The notes beneath the pieces were generated by a model. It saw only the letters and a program-made list of their open reading frames with translations, ran no database searches and was not told the origin of the DNA. The position numbers were made by a program, and so were the translations under genes. A stretch of DNA of 64,000 nt from Myxococcales bacterium. Lineage in GTDB: Bacteria; Myxococcota_A; Polyangia; Nannocystales; Nannocystaceae. The stretch covers positions 434,001-498,000 of the forward strand of contig JACKDU010000003.1 of NCBI GenBank assembly GCA_020633335.1, given 5' to 3'. Positions 9,312-17,429 of the stretch are shown here, piece after piece. Every line of letters starts with the position of its first letter. Within the stretch, counting starts at the first letter, position 1.

Positions 9312-9341
9312 AAGCGCCAGGTCGCTTCAGCCATGGCGCTT
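9312..9341 (+). terminator. hairpin AAGCGCCA/TGGCGCTT after the VanW gene
   Basis: A perfect 8-bp stem begins 4 nt after the stop codon. Its 3' arm overlaps a different inverted repeat (9325-9334 with 9361-9370), so the two structures exclude each other. Confidence 0.55.
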
Positions 9342-9422
9342 GGAGCCTGTGATTTTGGCAATGGCTGAAGGATCAGGTGCTTTAGGCCATGGTCTCTCAG
9401 CCATGGCCTCAGAGACATGGCC
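9325..9422. repeat. cluster of overlapping inverted repeats with GCCATGGC cores
   Basis: CTTCAGCCAT (9325-9334) is inverted as ATGGCTGAAG (9361-9370). GGCCATGG (9385-9392) pairs perfectly with CCATGGCC (9401-9408), and alternatively GGCCATGGTCTCT (9385-9397) pairs with AGAGACATGGCC (9411-9422). TCAGCCATGGC occurs twice as a direct repeat (9327, 9397). The stretch 9309-9591 holds no gene; the remainder has a TCGCGG-T7-GGCCGCGA element (from 9514) and the Shine-Dalgarno of the SPOR gene. Confidence 0.8.
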
Positions 9423-9577
9423 CACGATCGAGGGCGGCGACCGGCGCTCCTCGGGCGGATCAGCGCGCGCCCCGGCGACGACGCCGCGGGGCCAGCCGCC
9501 CCCGCCCTCGGATCGCGGTTTTTTTGGCCGCGAGGTCGCCGTGGCGTAGGTGTTGAGCGCACTCCCCCGTCTTTCTC

Positions 9578-9582
9578 AGGAG
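9578..9582 (+). promoter_or_regulatory. Shine-Dalgarno AGGAG fixing the SPOR-protein start
   Basis: AGGAG, followed by CGAGG, lies 9 nt before the ATG at 9592. This argues against the in-frame GTG at 9550. Confidence 0.7.
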
Positions 9583-9591
9583 CGAGGCGTC

Positions 9592-10410
9592 ATGCAGCCC
9601 AGCGAAAAGCCCCGCGTCGACTTCTCCCTCGACAACCGCCAGATCTTCTTCCTCTTCTTCGGCCTCTCGGTGGTCGGTTGCTTCGTCTTCGCCCTCGGGG
9701 TGATGGTCGGGCGCCAGGACCTCGGGATCCCGGGCGCCGCCCAGGAGCCGGTGGTCGCCGAGGCCTCCGGGCCCGCCGGCCTCGGCCTCGACGCGCTCGC
9801 CGACGCCGCGCCGCTGCCGGTCGAGGCCCCGGACTCCTTCACCTTCAAGGAGGCGATCGCCGAGCCCGCCACCAGCGGCCTCCCGCAGACCCGCGATCCC
9901 GCGGTCCCGCCGCGCGACGAGAAGGCCCTCAAGGCCGAGCGCGCCGCCCGCGAGAAGCTCGGTCACAAGCCCGCCGCCGCGCCGAAGAAGCCGCTGCCGG
10001 CCGTCCTTGCGACCAGCGAGCCCAAGCCCGAGACCGTCGACGTCAAGGCGCAGGCCGAGCCGATCGCCGCCCCCAAGGCCGACGCGCCGGCCGAGGCGAG
10101 CAAGCCGGCGATCAAGGAGGAGACCGTGATGGCCGCGGGCTCGGGCGAGAGCGCCGAGGCCGAGCCGAGCAAGGCCAAGCGGGCCTTCACCCTCCAGCTC
10201 AAGGCCTACGCCAGCGCCGACGACGCGGAGAAGATGGCCGACAAGCTCCGCCGCAACGGCCACGAGGTCCGGGTGGAGAGCGCCGACGTCCAGGGCCGGA
10301 TCTGGCACCGCGTGCGGATCGGCGTGTTCACCACCTGGGACAAGGCGATCGAGGCCAAGGCCGACTTCGAGAAGCAGGAGCAGGTGATCGCCTACGTCGT
10401 CCCGAACTAG
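9592..10410 (+). CDS. SPOR-domain membrane protein
   Basis: A 272-aa bitopic protein: a short cytoplasmic N-terminus, one transmembrane helix (IFFLFFGLSVVGCFVFALGVMVG, about 20-42), a long Ala/Lys/Glu/Pro-rich periplasmic linker, and a C-terminal SPOR domain (about 195-270: FTLQLKAYASADDAEKMADKLRRNG, VRIGVFTTWDKAIEAKADFEKQ). SPOR domains bind denuded glycan strands, mostly at division septa, so a role in division or wall remodelling is likely. The architecture is that of FtsN/DedD-like proteins, but no FtsN-specific motif is evident. It is monocistronic, with a strong hairpin after it. Confidence 0.9.
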   Translation: MQPSEKPRVDFSLDNRQIFFLFFGLSVVGCFVFALGVMVGRQDLGIPGAAQEPVVAEASGPAGLGLDALADAAPLPVEAPDSFTFKEAIAEPATSGLPQTRDPAVPPRDEKALKAERAAREKLGHKPAAAPKKPLPAVLATSEPKPETVDVKAQAEPIAAPKADAPAEASKPAIKEETVMAAGSGESAEAEPSKAKRAFTLQLKAYASADDAEKMADKLRRNGHEVRVESADVQGRIWHRVRIGVFTTWDKAIEAKADFEKQEQVIAYVVPN

Positions 10411-10434
10411 GGGAGGGCGCGCTGCGTTCCGCGG

Positions 10435-10461
10435 GCGGGCGGGGTCGATGACCTCGCCCGC
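10435..10461 (+). terminator. hairpin after the SPOR gene
   Basis: GCGGGCGGGGT pairs with ACCTCGCCCGC across the loop CGATG, an 11-bp stem with one mismatch, 24 nt after the stop codon. A T6 tract (10482-10487) lies about 20 nt further on. Confidence 0.6.
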
Positions 10462-10563
10462 TCTGCAATTCGGCTCACGATTTTTTCAATGCGCTGACCT
10501 CGCCCAGCGCTGCCCCGGCCGCGGCGTCGGCCGCGACGCGGCCCTTTGGGTTACAACCCCCCC

Positions 10564-13338
10564 GTGCCCGCGCCGCATAGCAACGTCGACACGCCGGTGA
10601 TGCGCCAGTTCCTCGAGATCAAGGCGCAATACCCCGACGCGATCCTGATGTTCCGCATGGGGGACTTCTACGAGATGTTCTTCGAGGACGCGATCACCGT
10701 CGGCCCGGTGCTCGACATCGTCGTCACCTCCCGGGACAAGAACTCCGACGATCCGGTGCCGATGGCCGGGGTCCCCTACCACGCGATCGGCGGCTACCTC
10801 CGCACCCTGATCGAGCGCGGCTTCAAGGTCGCGATCTGCGAGCAGATGGAGACCCCGGAGGAGGCCAAGGCGCGCAAGACCAAGATCGTCCGCCGCGAGG
10901 TCGTCCGCGTGGTCACCCCCGGGGTCTTGCTCGACGAGGAGCACCTCCGCTCCGAGGAGCCCAACTACCTGGTCTCGGTGGTCGCCGAGAAGGGCGAGGG
11001 CGGGCCGGTCGGGATCGCCGCGCTCGACGTCTCGCTCGGCGAATTCCTGGTGATGCGGGCGGTCGATCCCAACGCCCTGCGGGCCGACCTCTCGCGCCTC
11101 GCACCCCGCGAGATCGTCGCCGACGCCGGCCTCCACGGCTGGCTGCAGGAGGTCCTCGGCCCCGAGTGCCCGCGCCTCGAGGGGATGGGGGTCGGCGCGG
11201 TCTCGGCCGCGGTCTCCGCCCGGGTCCGCCGCCTCGCCGAGGAGAGCGGCGGCGAGCGCCTGCCGGCCGCGCTCGAGCGGGCCGCGGGCCTCTGCCTGGC
11301 CTACGCCGAGGCGACCCAGCCGGGGCAGACGCTCCTCCTCCACCGCCTCCGCCAGCAGTCGCCGAGCGACCACCTGATCCTCGACGACACCTCGCTCCGC
11401 AACCTCGAGATCTTCCGGACGATGCGCGAGCAGACCCGCCGCGGCTCGCTCCTCTGGGCGGTCGACGCGACCCGGACGGCGATGGGGGCGCGGATGCTGC
11501 GGGCGTGGATCGGCGCGCCGCTCCGCGAGCTCGGGGCGATCCACGCCCGCCACGACGGGGTCGAGGCGCTCCTCGGCGAGCCCCGCCTCCGGGCCGAGCT
11601 CGCCTCGCGCCTCCGCGACATCCGCGACGTCGTCCGCCTGGCCGCCCGCGCGCGCCTCGGGACCGCGAGCCCGCGCGAGCTCGGGGCCCTCCGGAGCTCG
11701 CTGCAGGCGCTCCCGGGGATCGCCACGCTCCTCGCCGAGATCAGCGCCCGGCGCACCGATCACGCGATGCCCGAGCTCCTCGGCCTCGGCGACGACCTCT
11801 GCGAGGACCTGCGGGCCGCCCTCGAGGCGACCCTGGTCGACGAGCCGCCGAGCCACACCCGCGACGGCGGGATGATCCGCGATCAGGCCGACCGCGAGCT
11901 CGACCGCCAGCGGGCGCTCCGCGACGGCGGCCGCGAGGCCCTCGCGGCGATCGAGGCCCGCGAGCGCGAGCGCACCGGGATAGGCAACTTGAAGGTCCAG
12001 CACAACCGGGTCTTCGGCTACTTCCTCGAGGTCCCGCGGGCCCAGCAGGCCAAGGTGCCGGCCGACTACGTGCGCAAGCAGACCCTGGTCAACGCCGAGC
12101 GCTACGTCACCGCCGAGCTCGCCGAGCACGAGACGGCGGTCCTCGGCGCGCTGGCGGCCGCCCTGACCCGCGAGCAGGAGCTCTTCGTCGCCCTCCGCCA
12201 GCAGGTGAGCGTCGCCGCCGAGCGCCTCTGCCAGCTCGGCGAGCGCCTGGCGACCCTCGACGTCCTGGTCGGCCTCGCCGAGATCGCCGAGCAGGGCGGC
12301 TACGTCCGGCCGGAGATGGTCGACGAGGCGATCCTCGAGATCGAGGAGGGCCGCCACCCGGTGGTCGAGCGGATGATGGAGTCCGGCCGCTTCGTCCCCA
12401 ACTCCCTGTCCCTTCGGGCAGGTGGTGGCGAGGGCGAGGGGCAGGCCGCGCGCTTCCTCCTGGTGACCGGCCCCAACATGGGCGGCAAGAGCACGGTGAT
12501 GCGGCAGGTCGCGCTGATCGCGATCCTCGCCCACGCGGGCTCCTTCGTCCCGGCCGTCCGCGCGCGGATCGGCCTCTGCGACCGGATCTTCACCCGGGTG
12601 GGCGCGGCCGACGATCTCGGCCGCGGCGAGTCGACCTTCATGGTCGAGATGCGCGAGACGGCCCAGATCCTCAGCCAGGCGAGCCCGCGCTCGCTGGTCT
12701 TGCTCGACGAGATCGGCCGCGGGACCGCGACCTACGACGGGCTCGCGCTCGCCTGGTCGATCACCGAGTTCCTCCACGATCAGATCGGCTGCCGGGCGAT
12801 GTTTGCGACCCACTACCACGAGCTCTGCGGGCTGCCGGAGCGGCTCGCCGGGCTCCGCAACGTCCACGTCGCGGTCCACGAGGAGCGCGGGCACATCGTC
12901 TTCCTCCACCGCCTGGAGCCGGGGCCGGCGGAGCGGAGCTACGGGATCCAGGTCGGTCGCCTCGCCGGCTTGCCGGCCCAGGTGCTGCGGCGGGCGCAGC
13001 GGATCCTGACCCGCCTCGAGGCCGACGACCGGGTGGGGAAGGGGCCGCAGCTCGAGCTCTTCGCGCCGAGCTTGCCGGGCGAGGAGGAGGCCGAGGCGGA
13101 GCTCGCCGGGGTCGGCCATGGCCACGCCGGCGGCAACGGCAACGGCAACGGCAATGGCAACGGCAACGGCAATGGGTACGGCCAGGCGCAGCCGGCCGTC
13201 GATCCGGGGGCGCTGGCGGTGGTCGACGATCTCCGCACCGTCGATCCCGACGACCTCTCGCCGCGGGAGGCCCACGCGCTCCTTCGGCAGCTCCGGGAGC
13301 GCCTGGCGGCGACCGGGCAGCCGCAGCCGCGGGCCTGA
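10564..13338 (+). CDS. mutS: DNA mismatch repair protein MutS
   Basis: A 924-aa MutS, starting at GTG 10564 (MPAPHSN; the TTG 18 nt upstream is less likely). The mismatch-recognition motif GDFYEMF (Phe-x-Glu) is at about 33-39, the core and clamp domains follow, and the ATPase domain has GPNMGGKST (about 636), the ABC-type signature region and LVLLDEIGRGT (about 712). It recognises mismatches and recruits MutL after replication. Length is slightly above the usual 850-880 aa because the C-terminal tail before the final helices contains a Gly-Asn run encoded by tandem hexamers. No mutL is in the window. The start has TTACAA 7 nt upstream and no Shine-Dalgarno. Confidence 0.98.
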   Translation: MPAPHSNVDTPVMRQFLEIKAQYPDAILMFRMGDFYEMFFEDAITVGPVLDIVVTSRDKNSDDPVPMAGVPYHAIGGYLRTLIERGFKVAICEQMETPEEAKARKTKIVRREVVRVVTPGVLLDEEHLRSEEPNYLVSVVAEKGEGGPVGIAALDVSLGEFLVMRAVDPNALRADLSRLAPREIVADAGLHGWLQEVLGPECPRLEGMGVGAVSAAVSARVRRLAEESGGERLPAALERAAGLCLAYAEATQPGQTLLLHRLRQQSPSDHLILDDTSLRNLEIFRTMREQTRRGSLLWAVDATRTAMGARMLRAWIGAPLRELGAIHARHDGVEALLGEPRLRAELASRLRDIRDVVRLAARARLGTASPRELGALRSSLQALPGIATLLAEISARRTDHAMPELLGLGDDLCEDLRAALEATLVDEPPSHTRDGGMIRDQADRELDRQRALRDGGREALAAIEARERERTGIGNLKVQHNRVFGYFLEVPRAQQAKVPADYVRKQTLVNAERYVTAELAEHETAVLGALAAALTREQELFVALRQQVSVAAERLCQLGERLATLDVLVGLAEIAEQGGYVRPEMVDEAILEIEEGRHPVVERMMESGRFVPNSLSLRAGGGEGEGQAARFLLVTGPNMGGKSTVMRQVALIAILAHAGSFVPAVRARIGLCDRIFTRVGAADDLGRGESTFMVEMRETAQILSQASPRSLVLLDEIGRGTATYDGLALAWSITEFLHDQIGCRAMFATHYHELCGLPERLAGLRNVHVAVHEERGHIVFLHRLEPGPAERSYGIQVGRLAGLPAQVLRRAQRILTRLEADDRVGKGPQLELFAPSLPGEEEAEAELAGVGHGHAGGNGNGNGNGNGNGNGYGQAQPAVDPGALAVVDDLRTVDPDDLSPREAHALLRQLRERLAATGQPQPRA
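13132..13173 (+). repeat. seven tandem GGCAAY hexamers inside mutS
   Basis: GGCAAC x3, GGCAAT, GGCAAC x2, GGCAAT encode (Gly-Asn)7. Unit changes keep the reading frame, so length variation would alter the MutS tail without truncating it. Confidence 0.95.
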
Positions 13339-13435
13339 GGGGCGGCCGGCCGTGATCGCTGTGAGACGTCCTCTAGGGTCTCGTGCGCGCCAGCGAGCGC
13401 CGCTTCGTCGGCTTGTGCGCGAGTGCGCGACGGGC

Positions 13436-13441
13436 GATAGT
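13436..13441 (+). promoter_or_regulatory. -10-like GATAGT before the kinase-TPR gene
   Basis: It ends 7 nt before the ATG at 13449 and supports that start over the upstream in-frame GTG at 13383. Confidence 0.4.
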
Positions 13442-13448
13442 GGGCGGG

Positions 13449-16322
13449 ATGGGCGCGCGATCTCGTCGCAAGAAGGGCCGCCGCAACACCCGGATCAACG
13501 CGGCGATCGCTGATCCCGACGACTCCTTCGCGGGCGCGGCGGCGCTGGACAGAGCGACGATCGACGAGGGCTCACCCGAGGAGAGCGGGTCGCTCGGCGA
13601 GGTGCCGAGCTCCTTCGCCGACGGGCCGGCCGACGGGCCGCCGCCCGACGACGAGCTCCGGGCGAAGCCGCGGACCGAGCCGCGGGACACGGGTGCAGGG
13701 GAGGGGGGCGAGCACCGGGCGCCGCCGCCGCTCCCGACGCGGAGCTCCGTCGCGCCGACGCTCCACGAGCCGCCGAAGCCCAGCGCCAGGGCGCGGCCGG
13801 CGGCGAGCGACGACGTGACCCTCGTCGGCCCGCCGCCGCCACCGCCGCCCCCGAAGCGCTCGACCCTCGGCGACTTCCCGACCTCCTTCGCCCCCGGCCT
13901 CGACGATGAGCGCGACGCGCTCGCCCAGACCCTCGTCGACGACGAGCCGCGGACGCGCGCCGGCTCGGCGCCCGCGGCCGCTGCGGCTCCACCCGCCGAC
14001 GCGCCGCGCTCCTCGGTCGTCGACCAGCTCGGGGAGACCCGCGCACCCGCCGACGCCCGCGGCCTCGCCGAGACCCGGGCGGCGCTCTCCTCCGAGGCCC
14101 GCGCCGTCACCGTGCCGGGGAACGCCGAGCTCGGCGAGACGCGCGTCCGCGGGTCGAGCTCGGCGGCGACCACGAGCAGCGGCCGGGTGGTCACCCGCGA
14201 GTGGGCGCCCGTCCCCGGGCCGATCCTCGACGATGACGACGACGACGCGAGCGAGGCCGGGGGCCTCGGCGGGCGATCGCCCTCCGAGCTCGCCGAGACC
14301 CAGCTCTCCGGCCCCGGCTCGACCCTGGTCTCCGGCCAGATCCCGGGCTCGCAGCCGCCGCTCGCCGGCCGCTTCGGCCGCTTCGTCCTCCTCCGGCGCC
14401 TCGGCGGCGGCGGCATGGGCACGGTCTACGCCGCCTTCGACGAGGAGCTCGCGCGCCGGGTGGCGATCAAGGTGCTCCACCGCGAGGCCTGCCTGCCGCC
14501 GCTCCTCCTCCGGGCCGAGGCCCAGGCGATGGCCCGCCTCTCGCATCCCAACGTCGTCCAGGTCTACGAGCTCGGCGAGCAGCAGGGGCAGCTCTTCCTG
14601 GTGATGGAGTACGTCGAGGGCGAGACCCTCGGCGAGTGGCTCGAGCTCGCGGAGACCCGCCCCTGGACGGCGGTGCTCGAGCTCTTCATCGCCGCCGGCG
14701 AGGGCCTGGCGGCGGCCCACCGGGCGGGGCTGGTCCACCGCGACTTCAAGCCCGACAACGTCCTCGTCGACAAGGAGGGGGTCCCGCGGGTCGCCGACTT
14801 CGGGCTCGCGCGGCCGAGCGCCGAGGGGGTCCAGCAGATCGCCGGGACCCCGGCCTTCATGGCCCCGGAGCAGCACCTGGGCGCGCCGACCGACGCCCGC
14901 TCGGACATCTTCGCCTTCGCGGTCGCGCTCTACGGGGCGCTCCTCGGCGAGCCGCCCTTCGCCGGCGAGAGCTACGAGGAGCTCCGCGACGCGGTGGTCC
15001 GCGGCGAGGTCCGGCCCGCGCCTGCCCGCTCGCCGGTGCCGGCCCGCCTCCGCGCGGTCCTGGTCAAGGCGATGGCCGTCGATCCGGCCGAGCGGACGCA
15101 GACGATGGACGCGCTCCTCGGCGAGCTCCGGAGCTTCGTCCCCCGCGGCGGCTCGCGCTGGCCGGCCCGCGCGGCCTGGGTCGGCGCCCTCGGCCTCACC
15201 GGGGTGGTGGTCGCCCAGGTGGTCGGCGGGGTCGCCGGGCCGACGCCCGCGCAGCTCGCCTCGGTCGCCCAGGGGGCGGCGCTCGCCGGCGCGTGCGGGG
15301 AGCGGGCCGAGTGGGTCTACCCGTCCTCCGCCGACGCGCCCGAGGTCTCGTCGATCCGCCAGGTGATGGCCCTCGAGCGCCTCGAGGGGCCGGCCGGCGA
15401 CTTCGCGCGCCGCCAGACCCAGCGCCTGCGCGGTGACTTCGCGGCCGCGCTCGATCGCCTCGGCGATCACTACTGGGAGGATCCCAAGACCCGCGCCTTC
15501 GCCCGCGACTTCTACGCCCAGGCGCTGATCTTCGCGCCGGATGACGAGGTCGCGCTGGCCCGCGGCAACTTCACGATCGGCGCGCTCGCCCAGCTCCGCG
15601 AGCAGGCGGAGTCGAGCGGCTTCTCGAGCGCGGAGATCGAGGCCGCGGCGCCGCTGAAGATCCTCGCGGACCTCGATGATCCGGATCTCGCGGCCAAGAT
15701 CGCGGCCCTCCTCGACGCCTGCGCGCCGCCGGACGAGGGCGCGCTCGCGGCCGCGGGGAGCGGGGCAGGGGCGTCGGAGGTCTCGCCGGTGGCCGCGCTC
15801 GGCGAGCCGGCGCCGGCCGAGGCCGCGCCCGAGGTCGCGCCGGAGCCGGAGCCGGAGCCCGCGCCGCCAGCGTCCGACGAGGCGCCGGAGCTCGCGCCCG
15901 CGGTCGCGCCGGCCGAGGCTCCGCCGCCCTCGAGCGCGCCGGAGCCCGCCGCCAAGAAGCGGCGCTCGATCGACACCGAGGGCCTCATCGCCCGGGCCGA
16001 GAGCGCCCGCCGTCGGGGTCAGGACGCCGAGGCGAGCCGCCTCTTCGAGCAGGCGCTGACCCTCGCGCCGCGCAACCCGACCGCGCTCGCGGCCCTCAGC
16101 GACATCGCCTTCGATCGTGGCGACTTCGCCGAGGCCGCCAAGCTCGCCCGCAAGGCGATCCAGGTCGCGCCGGAGATCGCCGAGTACCACACCCGGCTGG
16201 GCGACGCGCTGGTCAAGCTGCGCCGCAAGGGGGAGGGCCTCGCCGCCTACGAGCGGGGGCTCGAGCTCGGCGACGCCCGGGCCAAGCGGCGGATCGAGCT
16301 GCTGGAGAAGGGGAAGCTCTGA
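13449..16322 (+). CDS. Ser/Thr protein kinase with C-terminal TPR repeats
   Basis: A 957-aa protein. Residues 1-305 are low-complexity, Pro/Ala/Asp-rich, and repeat short motifs of the form L-[AG]-E-T-[RQ] (LGETR, LAETR, LAETQ). The kinase domain (about 308-560) has LGGGGMGTVYAAF, VAIKVL, HRDFKPDNVLV, DFGLARPS and GTPAFMAPEQ, all intact. A predicted transmembrane segment follows (AAWVGALGLTGVVVAQVVGG, about 577-597), then an extracytoplasmic region with a Pro/Glu-rich linker and about three TPR repeats at 840-950 (ARAESARRRGQDAEASRLF, DIAFDRGDFAEAAKLARKA, LGDALVKLRRKGEGLAAYE). Its stop codon overlaps the ATG of the next gene, a PEGA-domain protein, so the two are translationally coupled. Ligand and substrates are unknown. 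Confidence 0.93.
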   Translation: MGARSRRKKGRRNTRINAAIADPDDSFAGAAALDRATIDEGSPEESGSLGEVPSSFADGPADGPPPDDELRAKPRTEPRDTGAGEGGEHRAPPPLPTRSSVAPTLHEPPKPSARARPAASDDVTLVGPPPPPPPPKRSTLGDFPTSFAPGLDDERDALAQTLVDDEPRTRAGSAPAAAAAPPADAPRSSVVDQLGETRAPADARGLAETRAALSSEARAVTVPGNAELGETRVRGSSSAATTSSGRVVTREWAPVPGPILDDDDDDASEAGGLGGRSPSELAETQLSGPGSTLVSGQIPGSQPPLAGRFGRFVLLRRLGGGGMGTVYAAFDEELARRVAIKVLHREACLPPLLLRAEAQAMARLSHPNVVQVYELGEQQGQLFLVMEYVEGETLGEWLELAETRPWTAVLELFIAAGEGLAAAHRAGLVHRDFKPDNVLVDKEGVPRVADFGLARPSAEGVQQIAGTPAFMAPEQHLGAPTDARSDIFAFAVALYGALLGEPPFAGESYEELRDAVVRGEVRPAPARSPVPARLRAVLVKAMAVDPAERTQTMDALLGELRSFVPRGGSRWPARAAWVGALGLTGVVVAQVVGGVAGPTPAQLASVAQGAALAGACGERAEWVYPSSADAPEVSSIRQVMALERLEGPAGDFARRQTQRLRGDFAAALDRLGDHYWEDPKTRAFARDFYAQALIFAPDDEVALARGNFTIGALAQLREQAESSGFSSAEIEAAAPLKILADLDDPDLAAKIAALLDACAPPDEGALAAAGSGAGASEVSPVAALGEPAPAEAAPEVAPEPEPEPAPPASDEAPELAPAVAPAEAPPPSSAPEPAAKKRRSIDTEGLIARAESARRRGQDAEASRLFEQALTLAPRNPTALAALSDIAFDRGDFAEAAKLARKAIQVAPEIAEYHTRLGDALVKLRRKGEGLAAYERGLELGDARAKRRIELLEKGKL

Positions 16323-17383
16323 TGGCCGCGTCTTCGTCGGCGCTGACGACGGGCGAGCGCGGCGCGCTGAGCCGGGCGCTCGCCGGATTCGTCGTCGTCG
16401 CCCTCGCCGTCCCGGCGCCGGCCTTGGCCGCGCTGGCGGCTGCGCCCGCACCTGGCCCTTCGGCCATGTCATCGACGACCTCGGCCGAGGCCCAGGCGAA
16501 GGTCGTCGCCGCCAGCGGCCGGGTGATCCTCTTGCCGCGCCGCGAGGGCGATCCGCTCCCCTCGTCGACCGACGCCAGCCTCCGCGAGAGCGTCCGCGCC
16601 GGCCTCCGGGCGGCCGGCGTCGGCGTCATCGAGGTGGGCTCCTTGCCCGCCGGGACCGAGGTCTGCGACGAGCTCCGCTGCCTCAGCGGCCTCCGCGGGT
16701 CCCTCGGGATCGGCCACGTCGTCCGCGCGACGTTGGCGTCGATCGACCGCGACTACGCGCTCCGCCTCGAGCTCATCGACACCGCCGACGCCTCGGTGGT
16801 CGCGACCTTCGACGAGCGCTGCGCGCTCTGCGGCCTCGCCGAGGCGGGGGCCCACCTCTCCGCCGGCGCCGAGGGGCTCTTCCGCGCGGCCGCGGCCGCG
16901 TCGGCCTCGGCGGCCGCGTCGGCGATCGGCACCCTGCGCCTGACCAGCGCGCCGGCGCCGGCCGGGGTGACGATCGACGGGGTCTACGCCGGCGAGTCGC
17001 CGATCGAGCGCGGCCTCGCCCCCGGTCGCCACGCGGTCACCGTCGCCGCGCCCGGCCACCAGCCGGTGGTCCAGGAGCTGACGATCGTCGAGGGCGAGGC
17101 CGCGACGATCCACCTCTCCCTCGCCCCCTCGCCGCCGCCGCCCCCGCGCTGGGGCGGGGCGCTCCTCGGGGTCGGGATCGGCCTGGTCGCCGGCGGGGTC
17201 TTCACGCTCGCCCTCGACGATCGCCCGCGGCCGCTGAGCTGCGATCCGGCGGCCGGCGCCTGCGCCGAATTCGAGACGACCTGGGCCGGCGCGGGCCTCC
17301 TCGCCGGCGGCGCGGTCCTGACCACCCTCGGGGCGGTGATGGTCCGGCGGGCCCGCGCGCACCGGCGACGCGGCGGGCCCTGA
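16322..17383 (+). CDS. PEGA-domain exported/membrane protein
   Basis: A 353-aa protein with an N-terminal signal or anchor (LAGFVVVALAVPAPALAALAA). Residues 60-200 form an alpha/beta region with paired Cys (VCDELRCLSG, RCALCGL), of the type myxobacteria use to read out named-parameter or Pal-like functions; I do not recognise the family. A PEGA domain follows at about 203-265 (GTLRLTSAPAPAGVTIDGVYAGESPIE... in parts), then a Pro stretch and two C-terminal transmembrane helices (ALLGVGIGLVAGGVFTLAL; AGLLAGGAVLTTLGAVMV). PEGA domains are surface-associated and often neighbour kinases in this group. The start overlaps the kinase stop (TGATG), implying coupled synthesis with the kinase-TPR protein. 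Confidence 0.85.
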   Translation: MAASSSALTTGERGALSRALAGFVVVALAVPAPALAALAAAPAPGPSAMSSTTSAEAQAKVVAASGRVILLPRREGDPLPSSTDASLRESVRAGLRAAGVGVIEVGSLPAGTEVCDELRCLSGLRGSLGIGHVVRATLASIDRDYALRLELIDTADASVVATFDERCALCGLAEAGAHLSAGAEGLFRAAAAASASAAASAIGTLRLTSAPAPAGVTIDGVYAGESPIERGLAPGRHAVTVAAPGHQPVVQELTIVEGEAATIHLSLAPSPPPPPRWGGALLGVGIGLVAGGVFTLALDDRPRPLSCDPAAGACAEFETTWAGAGLLAGGAVLTTLGAVMVRRARAHRRRGGP

Positions 17384-17429
17384 GCCCAAGACACCTGTCG
17401 GAATGTACCTGTTGGATCGGACCTGAGCG

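Noticed and set aside
9312..9422. Inverted repeats as ends of an insertion sequence
   Set aside because: No transposase frame, target-site duplication or flanking copy is visible.
10486..13275. 929-aa open frame antisense to mutS
   Set aside because: It is the mirror of a verified MutS in high-GC DNA; its translation is His/Asp/Leu/Arg-rich filler without motifs. The same applies to the long frames opposite the kinase-TPR, tex, PBP1A and MFE-2 genes.
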